NCBI GenBank assembly: GCA_900555675.1 | Contig: UNSN01000010.1 | Coordinates: 1 to 18,984, forward strand | From: Candidatus Saccharimonadota bacterium | Lineage (GTDB): Bacteria; Patescibacteriota; Saccharimonadia; Saccharimonadales; Saccharimonadaceae | Direction: 5' to 3' | DNA length: 18,984 bases | Shown here: positions 6,591-12,659 of the stretch, piece by piece | Position numbering within the stretch: position 1 is the first letter of the stretch | How the letters are laid out: each line of letters opens with the position of its first letter | Notes under the pieces: generated by a model | What the model saw: only the letters and a program-made list of their open reading frames with translations | Databases searched by the model: none | What the model was told of the DNA's origin: nothing | Program-made: the position numbers and the translations under genes

Positions 6591-7940
6591 ATGGAAAACT
6601 TTAGGAACGAACGGTGTATTGCAGAAGCGGGTGATTTTCTTAATGGAGTTGATCATGAAGCTAATGAAAAATTAAGTAAGGAAATTGCGGATCTTAGAAG
6701 TGAGAAATGCAGGGTTAAAATTGGAGAAAAGACCGATCCTGCATATAACAACCCTGATGATATTAAAGATACATATAACTATTTGAAACGGGGCGATGCG
6801 GAATTAAAGGATGTTCGTAAAGATATTATCCATATAAATTTGGCGGCGGTAGCACTTGCGAGTGTCCTAGAAAAGATTCCTTTTGTAAGAGAAAATAAAT
6901 GGGGTAATATTGTAGATGCTTATCTGGAGATTTTTCGTGATAAATTTCTATACGGTAAAGATCAAACTGATTCGAAGCCGTGGCACAATCAGCGAGGTTC
7001 CGCACTGACATTTTTAACAATTTCTGAAGCTAAGGATTTGAGTGTTTTTGATGAAAATGGCGAAATATTGTCAGAAGGTAAATATCCAACTATGAGTGGT
7101 CCGCTGGATGAGTCGGTGTTTGATGAGAAAATTAATGGTTTGCCGCTGACGGAAGTTATGGTTCAAGATAAAATCAACAACGGCGTAGATAAAGCGACGG
7201 CTATTGAAGAAGTAGAGAAGAGAATTAGTGAAGTCCGAGAGTTTATCCAGGCACCGGTGACTGAGAAGTTTTCTAACGTCATTCGTCACTGTGCGGATTC
7301 GCTTGGTATTCGTGAGCGAGTGGAAACAGTGAATGGTTTATCAATTGATTATTTGAAGAAAGTGGCAGAAAAAGAGAATCGTTCAATTGACGATATGTTG
7401 GTGATGAGTTTTGGCTGCGGAACGGGACTGGCGACTTTGAAGATGCTGAAAAAACTTAAGAATGAAACTGGTGAGGCGCCGACGGTTATCCTGCTAGATC
7501 AAGATCCGTTGGCTTTGGCAGCGGCGCAAAGCTTGGCGAAGAAATGGAATTTGGAGGATAAGATTGAAGTTCACTGTGAGCGATTATTCAGCAAGCTTGG
7601 CAAGCCTCTGAGTTTGGAGGGAGTTTTGGGCGATCGTAAGCTGGATATCGCGGAAGATTCTGGCTTGCGAGAATATCTACCGGATGGTGTTTATAAACAA
7701 TTGACGCGAGAATCATTGAAGTTTTTACGAACTGGTGGATTAATGATCACTGGCAACATGAACGTAAATCGCCCACAAAAAGAATTTTTGCATGGACTAA
7801 TGGGGTGGGTTCCAAAAGTTAGGATGCGTTCAATTAAAGAAGGCTTTAAATTGCTCCAAAAATCTGGCATACCAAAAGAATCTATTGAAGCTACAGTTAC
7901 TGCGAGCGGCGTTTACACAGTTTTTGCGATTGAAACGTAG
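6591..7940 (+). CDS. Class I SAM-dependent methyltransferase-like protein with an unknown N-terminal region
   Basis: The C-terminal half of this 449-residue protein has a Rossmann-type SAM-binding layout. Motif I is SFGCGTG at 273-279, preceded by the hydrophobic strand DDMLVM. A second strand VILLDQDPLA (about 299-308) ends in acidic residues that would hold the SAM ribose. Later strands include LRTGGLMITGN. Residues 1-250 are not a family I recognise: they are charged and helical, with no membrane segment. The substrate cannot be told. It has its own leaderless promoter, is divergent from the response regulator, and precedes the histidine kinase by 26 bases, although the kinase has a promoter of its own. 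Involvement in the same signalling pathway is a guess from position alone. Confidence 0.75.
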   Translation: MENFRNERCIAEAGDFLNGVDHEANEKLSKEIADLRSEKCRVKIGEKTDPAYNNPDDIKDTYNYLKRGDAELKDVRKDIIHINLAAVALASVLEKIPFVRENKWGNIVDAYLEIFRDKFLYGKDQTDSKPWHNQRGSALTFLTISEAKDLSVFDENGEILSEGKYPTMSGPLDESVFDEKINGLPLTEVMVQDKINNGVDKATAIEEVEKRISEVREFIQAPVTEKFSNVIRHCADSLGIRERVETVNGLSIDYLKKVAEKENRSIDDMLVMSFGCGTGLATLKMLKKLKNETGEAPTVILLDQDPLALAAAQSLAKKWNLEDKIEVHCERLFSKLGKPLSLEGVLGDRKLDIAEDSGLREYLPDGVYKQLTRESLKFLRTGGLMITGNMNVNRPQKEFLHGLMGWVPKVRMRSIKEGFKLLQKSGIPKESIEATVTASGVYTVFAIET

Positions 7941-7956
7941 AATAAAATGCTATAAT
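7930..7956 (+). promoter_or_regulatory. Histidine kinase promoter, near-leaderless
   Basis: TATAAT (7951-7956), preceded by TGC, forms an extended -10. A TTGAAA at 7930-7935 is a possible -35 but only 15 bases away. The -10 ends 10 bases before the first of two tandem ATG codons (7967, 7970), so the 5' leader would be only about four to seven bases. Confidence 0.6.
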
Positions 7957-7966
7957 AAGCATTAGT

Positions 7967-10126
7967 ATGATGATACGAGCATTAGTACTAGGATTGGTTG
8001 CGTTGATGGCGCTAATTTTGGGCGTGCTCGTACTTAAGAAGTCGAAGCATCGTCATGATGCAAAGTATTGGTTTTTCTTGGTTTGTTTATGTTTGGCTGT
8101 GTGGTCGGCTGGACTTGAAGTGTTTTCTCTGGCGGACAACGAAATAGCATTGGACACCGCATCCAGGTGGTTTTATATCGCTTCGGCTGTTTTTTGTCCT
8201 GCGTTGGCTATTTTTACTACAAAGTCATTCCTTCCATCGACAAAATCAACGAAGAGTTTTATTTGCGCATCTAGTATATTGATAACGATTTTTTCGCTAT
8301 ATATTATTTTGGTTCCTGAATTTATTGTCAATACGTCAGAAGTTGTTACGCCAGTAGATTTTTCTCGAATTCCGATTCATGCAGTCAACTATGTTATTTT
8401 TGCAACTTTTTTCTCAGTATTCTTCTTAATTTCTATGTGTTTTGGTCATATAGCGTGGCGCAAGTCAGATCTTGTTCGACGCAAGCAAGTCGCGATTTAT
8501 ATGATTGGCCTGTTGATATGTAGCATTCCTGGCTTTATAGTAGATTTGTTCCTTCCGGCGCTTGGTGATTATCGATATATATGGATTGGTCCAATTGCTA
8601 CGATTATTTTCTTGTTTGCAATTATGTATAGCATTGTCAGATACCGATTGATGGACGTAAAAATGGCGGTGGCTCGAAGTGTTTCGTATATGTTGCTATT
8701 GATCGCACTAGCTGTCGTTTACGTGATTTCTGCATATGTTATTTCAATTTTGGTTTTCCAACGCAGCCTGACGATTGATAGTCACGTAAATCTCATGAAT
8801 ATGATTTTGGCTATGATTTTGGCGGTTATGTATCAGCCGGTGAAGAAAATATTTGATAAATTTACTGATAGAGTTTTTTATTACGGAGAATATGACGCCG
8901 ATACGTTTACGCGTGAGATTAGTAAAATATTAACCTATACGGCGGATCTGCAATTGCTAACTCGACGTGTTGGCAATTATATAGCGACTTCTCTTAAGGC
9001 GGAAAAAGTGGCGTTTTGTATTCCAGAAAAAGGAATATACGGTCGGGCCGGTCGGCGACGAATATCTGTTGTCGAGGAAGATGTTCACAGGATTATGGAT
9101 TACTATTATAAGAATTGTAGTTTTCCGGAAGTTATTTTGGCAAATCAAGTAAAAGATCCAGAACTGAAGAAGCTTTTGGATATTCATCGAACGAAAATTG
9201 TTATGCCGCTGCTGCATCAAAATCAAGAAACGGGAATTCTATTTCTGGGCGAGCATAAGAGTTTGGGATATAGTTCTCGCGATATTGAAATGCTGGAATC
9301 GATTGCTGGGGAACTGGCAGTGTCGATTCGAAACTCTTTGTCTCTGGAGGAGATAAATGAGTTGAACAAGAGCTTGCAGCGTAAAATTGACGAGGCGACG
9401 AAAGAATTGAGGTTCAGTAATCGACAGCTTCAGCGACTGGACGAGGCGAAGAATGAGTTTATTTCTATGGCTTCACATCAGTTAAGAACGCCGTTGACTA
9501 GTATTAAAGGTTATCTGGATATGATGCTGGAGGGAGATTTGGGGAAGATTACGCCGACGCAGCGTGCGGTTCTTAGAGAAGCGTTTTCTTCGAGTGAGCG
9601 TATGGTGAGACTGATAAACGATTTTCTTAATGTTTCTAGGCTTCAGACTGGCAAATTTAATATCGATAAGCAGAAGATAGACATTGCTCAAATTCTTCGG
9701 GATGAAGTTGCTTTGCTTAAGGTTGTGGCGGATCAGAGGTCTGTTGAAATGGACCTAAAGATTGATAAAAAAGTTCCATTGATTACGGCCGACTCTGAGA
9801 AGATTCGTCAAGTTATGTTGAATATGATCGACAACGCCATTTACTATTCAAATCCACATAAAAAGGTAATAATTTCTCTGAAAAATAATAATGGTGCGAT
9901 TGAATTTACTGTGAAAGATTCGGGAATTGGTGTACCAAAATCAGAGCAAGCAAATCTGTTTGGTAAATTCTTCCGCGGCACAAATGCCAGAAAAAAGCGA
10001 CCAGACGGCACTGGTGTTGGCTTATTTTTGGCGAGGAAAGTTATCTTGTCGCATGATGGCGAAATGATCTTTGAATCAGAAGAAGGAAAAGGCAGTACTT
10101 TTGGGTTTAAGTTGCCAGTTCGTTAA
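7967..10126 (+). CDS. Membrane sensor histidine kinase (7TM-type N-terminus, GAF-like, HisKA, HATPase_c)
   Basis: This 719-residue protein has an N-terminal membrane domain of about seven to nine hydrophobic segments (roughly residues 5-290), resembling the histidine-kinase 7TM sensor region. A GAF-like domain (about 310-455) and a short coiled coil (about 455-495) follow. The HisKA box is MASHQLRTPL with phospho-acceptor H504. The ATP-binding domain has the N box around N619/N623, G1 DSGIGVP (651-657), the F box (FGKFFRGT) and G2 GTGVGLFLA (681-689). All catalytic motifs are intact, so it should autophosphorylate. No response regulator is encoded directly downstream; the single-domain receiver at 6179-6550 is the nearest candidate. 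ATG codons at 7967 and 7970 are equally possible starts. Its stop shares TTAA with the convergent small gene. The ligand is unknown. Confidence 0.94.
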   Translation: MMIRALVLGLVALMALILGVLVLKKSKHRHDAKYWFFLVCLCLAVWSAGLEVFSLADNEIALDTASRWFYIASAVFCPALAIFTTKSFLPSTKSTKSFICASSILITIFSLYIILVPEFIVNTSEVVTPVDFSRIPIHAVNYVIFATFFSVFFLISMCFGHIAWRKSDLVRRKQVAIYMIGLLICSIPGFIVDLFLPALGDYRYIWIGPIATIIFLFAIMYSIVRYRLMDVKMAVARSVSYMLLLIALAVVYVISAYVISILVFQRSLTIDSHVNLMNMILAMILAVMYQPVKKIFDKFTDRVFYYGEYDADTFTREISKILTYTADLQLLTRRVGNYIATSLKAEKVAFCIPEKGIYGRAGRRRISVVEEDVHRIMDYYYKNCSFPEVILANQVKDPELKKLLDIHRTKIVMPLLHQNQETGILFLGEHKSLGYSSRDIEMLESIAGELAVSIRNSLSLEEINELNKSLQRKIDEATKELRFSNRQLQRLDEAKNEFISMASHQLRTPLTSIKGYLDMMLEGDLGKITPTQRAVLREAFSSSERMVRLINDFLNVSRLQTGKFNIDKQKIDIAQILRDEVALLKVVADQRSVEMDLKIDKKVPLITADSEKIRQVMLNMIDNAIYYSNPHKKVIISLKNNNGAIEFTVKDSGIGVPKSEQANLFGKFFRGTNARKKRPDGTGVGLFLARKVILSHDGEMIFESEEGKGSTFGFKLPVR

Positions 10127-10338
10127 CGAAATAAACTCAGTATTCCAGAAATAACGATAATTAAGACGACTACAACGAGTCCCGCCATGCCAATGGTGCG
10201 AATGAGCTTTTTCCGATCAAAAAACCATTGAGATAATTTGGAGCGATTCGTTGCTGTAATCCTTGTTACCTTTGGTTGCTGAGATGTCGCGTCCATCCCA
10301 GAATATTTTTTATTGCGCTTTTTCTTCTGCTTTGTCAT
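10123..10338 (-). CDS. Small tail-anchored membrane protein
   Basis: I do not recognise this 71-residue protein. It begins with a very basic stretch (MTKQKKKRNKK), continues polar to about residue 45, and ends with one strong membrane helix (about 47-70) and a short LFR tail. It should be anchored by its C-terminus with its basic part in the cytoplasm. I chose the ATG at 10336-10338 because a TATAAT ends six bases before it; the longer reading frame to 10395 would start upstream of that promoter. Its stop overlaps the histidine kinase stop by four bases, so the two are convergent neighbours without room for a terminator. Confidence 0.7.
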   Translation of the reverse strand: MTKQKKKRNKKYSGMDATSQQPKVTRITATNRSKLSQWFFDRKKLIRTIGMAGLVVVVLIIVISGILSLFR

Positions 10339-10344
10339 GGAAAT

Positions 10345-10350
10345 ATTATA
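10345..10350 (-). promoter_or_regulatory. -10 of the small tail-anchored gene, leaderless
   Basis: TATAAT on the minus strand ends six bases before the ATG at 10338. A weak TTCTCC at 10368-10373 is 17 bases upstream. There is no TGn extension here. Confidence 0.55.
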
Positions 10351-10388
10351 CATTAATAGATAACGGCGGAGAAGTGGCTGATTTGCTA

Positions 10389-10417
10389 TAGACAATTCGA
10401 CGATAATTTGTTATGAT
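10389..10417 (+). promoter_or_regulatory. tRNA-Glu promoter
   Basis: TAGACA (10389-10394), a 17-base spacer and TATGAT (10412-10417) preceded by TGT form a good promoter. The tRNA begins 12 bases past the -10. The -35 is the same TAGACA used by tRNA-Lys. Confidence 0.65.
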
Positions 10418-10429
10418 ATCTGAAGTCGT

Positions 10430-10504
10430 GGCCTTATCGTCTAACGGTTAGGACACCAGGTTTTCATCCTGGCAATCCGGGTTCGATTCCCGGTAAGGTC
10501 ACCA
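10430..10504 (+). tRNA. tRNA-Glu (TTC)
   Basis: Cloverleaf with acceptor GGCCTTA/TAAGGTC (one G-T pair). The anticodon arm is CCAGG-TTTTCAT-CCTGG (anticodon TTC, reading GAA) and the T-arm is CCGGG-TTCGATT-CCCGG. The discriminator is A and CCA is encoded. It marks the left edge of the atypical 10.5-12.6 kb region. Confidence 0.97.
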
Positions 10505-10514
10505 TGTAACAGAC

Positions 10515-10537
10515 AAAAGGCCTCACTGGTCTTTTTT
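10515..10537 (+). terminator. Intrinsic terminator after tRNA-Glu
   Basis: AAAAGGCC (10515-10522) pairs with GGTCTTTT (10528-10535), with one G-T pair and a 5-base loop, and the run of T continues to 10537. It lies ten bases after the tRNA CCA. Confidence 0.75.
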
Positions 10538-10551
10538 ATTTGTTTTTAATC

Positions 10552-10580
10552 TTGCAAGAAACTTATGCTCACTGTAAAAT
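10552..10580 (+). promoter_or_regulatory. Promoter of the first tandem membrane-protein gene
   Basis: TTGCAA (10552-10557) and TAAAAT (10575-10580) are 17 bases apart. The start would be near 10587, giving a leader of about 30 bases that includes the ribosome site, unlike the leaderless genes nearby. TTATGCT at 10563-10569 recurs at the same distance before a TAAAAT upstream of the second paralog. Confidence 0.5.
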
Positions 10581-10617
10581 GATGCTAAGATAGTGGTAAT
10601 AGCAGGGTAGGGATCTA

Positions 10618-11430
10618 ATGATAAAGAGTGGCGCGATAAAAACAAAACACGCAAACGTTAGAAAGGTCCAGGACGATAAAAGATCGCCTAAAAACACTCC
10701 TGTGAAAAAAGTACATCCCAAACTAAAATCCGTCCGAAAGTGTATATCAAAATTCTGGACTATAGCTGGAGTTACTATATTAATAGCCGCTATCTACCTG
10801 CTCATCAATGGCGGTGCCTTGGTAGAGCAACATAAAATGGCGCAATACCTTAAGGAAAAGTATGGGAAAGAGTTTATAGTAGAAAATTATCGCATTGAGG
10901 GTGGCGGTATTGGAGTTGAAGGCGATCCGTATGTGGATGCTTATCCGGTTGATGATAGTAGTCTTAGGTTTGAAGTGTGGAATAGAGCTGACTATAGAAA
11001 AGGCGAGAGTGCTTACTCTGATACCTATCCAGATCGTATTTGGGAAAGAGAGTCTAGGAATGATATAGCTAACCTAGTTAGCAAGCAGTTTGGCGGTAGA
11101 GTTAGACTCAAATCAATAAGAATAAACAGCAATATAGAGGTTGGCAGAGCTATTACGAAAAACATACCCTCCTATAAAGATGCATTTAATAAATTTGGCA
11201 GAAAAATATATATGACGATATCTTTAGAGAATGACGTTAATTTTGATGATTTGTCAGAGCGTATATATAGAGTGACTTCTGAAATAAGAAAGCAAATGGG
11301 CGTAATGCTGGCTATAGACTATCATGATTCACTACATGAGCTATGGCTGGAGGATCAGGACATTAGCAATATGAAATCTTCGAGTGACGTAGATAAATAT
11401 ATAAAGAGGAGGTTGGTTGAATATAACTAA
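10618..11430 (+). CDS. Single-pass membrane protein, tandem paralog A
   Basis: I do not recognise a named family. The 270-residue protein has a Lys/Arg-rich N-terminus (1-45), one membrane helix (about 46-64) and a soluble C-terminal domain that should lie outside the membrane. Just after the helix, AQYLKEKYGKEFIVE (75-89) and GGGIGVEG (95-102) with AYPVDDSSLRFEV align with EYLKNKYKEDFKVE, GGFGVNG and AYLVSNPKLKFDI in the neighbour at 11620, so the two are paralogs. The charged C-terminal ends also align. Sixteen of its 20 arginine codons are AGA/AGG, against one of 13 in tpiA, suggesting foreign origin. An AGGG lies upstream of the ATG (10613 region). A short ORF with its own GAGGAGG overlaps its 3' end by 14 bases. 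Host contact or an immunity-type role would be speculation. Confidence 0.75.
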   Translation: MIKSGAIKTKHANVRKVQDDKRSPKNTPVKKVHPKLKSVRKCISKFWTIAGVTILIAAIYLLINGGALVEQHKMAQYLKEKYGKEFIVENYRIEGGGIGVEGDPYVDAYPVDDSSLRFEVWNRADYRKGESAYSDTYPDRIWERESRNDIANLVSKQFGGRVRLKSIRINSNIEVGRAITKNIPSYKDAFNKFGRKIYMTISLENDVNFDDLSERIYRVTSEIRKQMGVMLAIDYHDSLHELWLEDQDISNMKSSSDVDKYIKRRLVEYN

Positions 11431-11548
11431 TGAGCAATATCTGATATTAAATGCTGTGTTTTATGGCTATGCCAGAGGTATTTTGGACGTGCATTTATCA
11501 AAATATCTTCAAACTCTCTTTTCCATTAGAAGGTTAAGCGTTATATAA
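11417..11548 (+). CDS. Short ORF after paralog A, probable truncated remnant
   Basis: A TTG-initiated frame of 43 codons overlaps the end of paralog A by 14 bases. It is preceded by a strong GAGGAGG (11406-11412) four bases upstream. The N-terminus NEQYLILNAVFYGY is similar to LEYLSLSAVAYLDF in the short ORF after paralog B, and both continue with a KxxxxL-type helix. The shared start, the good ribosome site and the abrupt ends suggest decayed N-termini of one protein family, with the rest lost. The helical YLxLxxxAY start loosely recalls the beginning of alpha/beta-hydrolase (lipase-like) proteins of Bacillota; that comparison is from memory and weak. A functional micro-protein is the alternative. 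Confidence 0.4.
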   Translation: MNITNEQYLILNAVFYGYARGILDVHLSKYLQTLFSIRRLSVI

Positions 11549-11570
11549 TAAGGTCTTCTTGTAGTATAAG

Positions 11571-11588
11571 TTATGCTTAAGCTAAAAT
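11571..11588 (+). promoter_or_regulatory. Possible promoter of paralog B
   Basis: TTATGCT (11571-11577) is followed by TAAAAT (11583-11588) with the same 12-base offset as upstream of paralog A; 13 of the 18 bases agree. A TTGTAG at 11559-11564 is a poor -35. The conserved block looks like a promoter copied together with the gene. Confidence 0.4.
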
Positions 11589-11619
11589 AGTATCATCTAG
11601 CAAATAACCGGAGGGGGTG

Positions 11620-12351
11620 ATGGTAAAAAAGGTCAGCAAGACGAAGAGATGTAAGATGGACAAATTATTGATGGTCCTCTGTAGTCTGGTTATATTGATT
11701 ATTGCTATAGCGATTGTCTTGTATATCAAAAATGAGAATAAAATATCTAATGCCCAGAATGGGATGTCTGAGTATCTGAAAAATAAATATAAAGAAGACT
11801 TTAAGGTCGAAAGACCCGAGCATAAACACGGAGGTTTTGGGGTCAACGGTATATGGATGTCGCAAGCGTACCTAGTGTCAAACCCAAAACTAAAATTTGA
11901 CATCGATTGCAGCTATTTGAATCCCTCTGACTGTAGCGACCAATATATCGCCGCCATCTGGTCGGTCCAAGCCAGCAAGGGGCTAGAATCTATAGTAAAA
12001 GAAGTTAATGCCAGTAGCAGCAATGGCTATAAAGCAGATAGTGCACGGGCAGAAATTATCCTATCTGGAAAGCTGGTAAATTCAGTAAATAAACAGTCTA
12101 AATATGAAGACAATAAAACTAAAGACGAAGGCTTCCTTTATAGATTAATAATAGACGCCCCAAACGACAGCCAAAAGACCTCTTACATATTTAAAATTGT
12201 AGAGAAGCTGCGAGAAGAGGGTGTGTATAGTGTAAAAATAAACACCAATAGCAAAAGCCGTTCAACTGGCAGATGTACAATTTTTCTAGATAAAAAAGAT
12301 TTGGGGTCCGAAAAAGACTTGAATGATTGTATTAATAAGATAGGGGAATAA
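11620..12351 (+). CDS. Single-pass membrane protein, tandem paralog B
   Basis: This 243-residue paralog of the gene at 10618 has a short basic N-terminus, one membrane helix (about 15-37) and a C-terminal extracytoplasmic domain. The shared block is EYLKNKYKEDFKVE (51-64), GGFGVNG (71-77) and AYLVSNPKLKFDI (83-95). Two cysteines flank the next loop (DCSYLNPSDCS), which paralog A lacks, so a disulfide is possible. GTG at 11617 directly precedes ATG at 11620; I take the ATG because GGAGG (11610-11614) is then five bases away instead of two. The C-terminal part has diverged far more than the juxtamembrane block. The next short ORF begins two bases after its stop. The function is unknown. Confidence 0.75.
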   Translation: MVKKVSKTKRCKMDKLLMVLCSLVILIIAIAIVLYIKNENKISNAQNGMSEYLKNKYKEDFKVERPEHKHGGFGVNGIWMSQAYLVSNPKLKFDIDCSYLNPSDCSDQYIAAIWSVQASKGLESIVKEVNASSSNGYKADSARAEIILSGKLVNSVNKQSKYEDNKTKDEGFLYRLIIDAPNDSQKTSYIFKIVEKLREEGVYSVKINTNSKSRSTGRCTIFLDKKDLGSEKDLNDCINKIGE

Positions 12352-12352
12352 T

Positions 12353-12529
12353 ATGGCATTAAACACCCTAGAGTATCTGAGCTTAAGTGCTGTAGCATAT
12401 TTAGATTTTGATAAATTAGCAATAGGGAAAAACATAGCCCAGCTCATAGGAGATAAAGTCATTTCAGAAAAAGATATTAATAGCCCTGAATTCTCCGCTC
12501 TCCAAGATCCTTCTAATCTACCATATTAA
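12353..12529 (+). CDS. Short ORF after paralog B, probable truncated N-terminus
   Basis: This 58-residue frame starts two bases after paralog B with AGGGGA five bases upstream, so it is translationally coupled. Its sequence begins MALNTLEYLSLSAVAYLDFD, continues with KNIAQLIGDKVI and ends abruptly after DPSNLPY. It resembles the short ORF after paralog A at its N-terminus. I read both as the first part of a larger protein, cut by stop codons or deletion; no continuing frame is seen downstream. The arrangement repeats: membrane protein, then fragment, twice in a row. A free-standing small protein remains possible. The following 130 bases up to pyk hold only the pyk promoter and a small TGATA-TTG-TATCA palindrome. 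Confidence 0.45.
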   Translation: MALNTLEYLSLSAVAYLDFDKLAIGKNIAQLIGDKVISEKDINSPEFSALQDPSNLPY

Positions 12530-12623
12530 AATAATAGGCTTCACCAATTAAAATTTTGTCTTGAGGGTTTTGCAAGCTTATTTCCTGTTAATGATTATTG
12601 TCATATGATATTGTATCAAGCGT

Positions 12624-12652
12624 TTTTCATCACTGTTATTTCGTGGTATAAT
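12624..12652 (+). promoter_or_regulatory. pyk promoter, leaderless
   Basis: TTTTCA (12624-12629), a 17-base spacer and TATAAT (12647-12652) preceded by TGG (extended -10). The hexamer ends seven bases before the ATG at 12660. It probably drives pyk, pgk, tpiA and the following gene. Confidence 0.7.
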
Positions 12653-12659
12653 TTTAAAA

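Noticed and set aside
10339..10395. Longer N-terminus for the small tail-anchored protein
   Set aside because: The added residues lie upstream of a TATAAT that ends six bases before the internal ATG, and they would precede the basic N-terminus awkwardly.
12541..12547. TCACCA near 12545 as an attachment-site copy of the tRNA-Glu 3' end
   Set aside because: Only six bases match the tRNA end (GGTCACCA), which is expected by chance; no integrase gene is present.
12606..12618. TGATA-TTG-TATCA palindrome upstream of pyk as an operator
   Set aside because: Five-base arms in AT-rich DNA are common, and no regulator gene is adjacent; kept only as a note.
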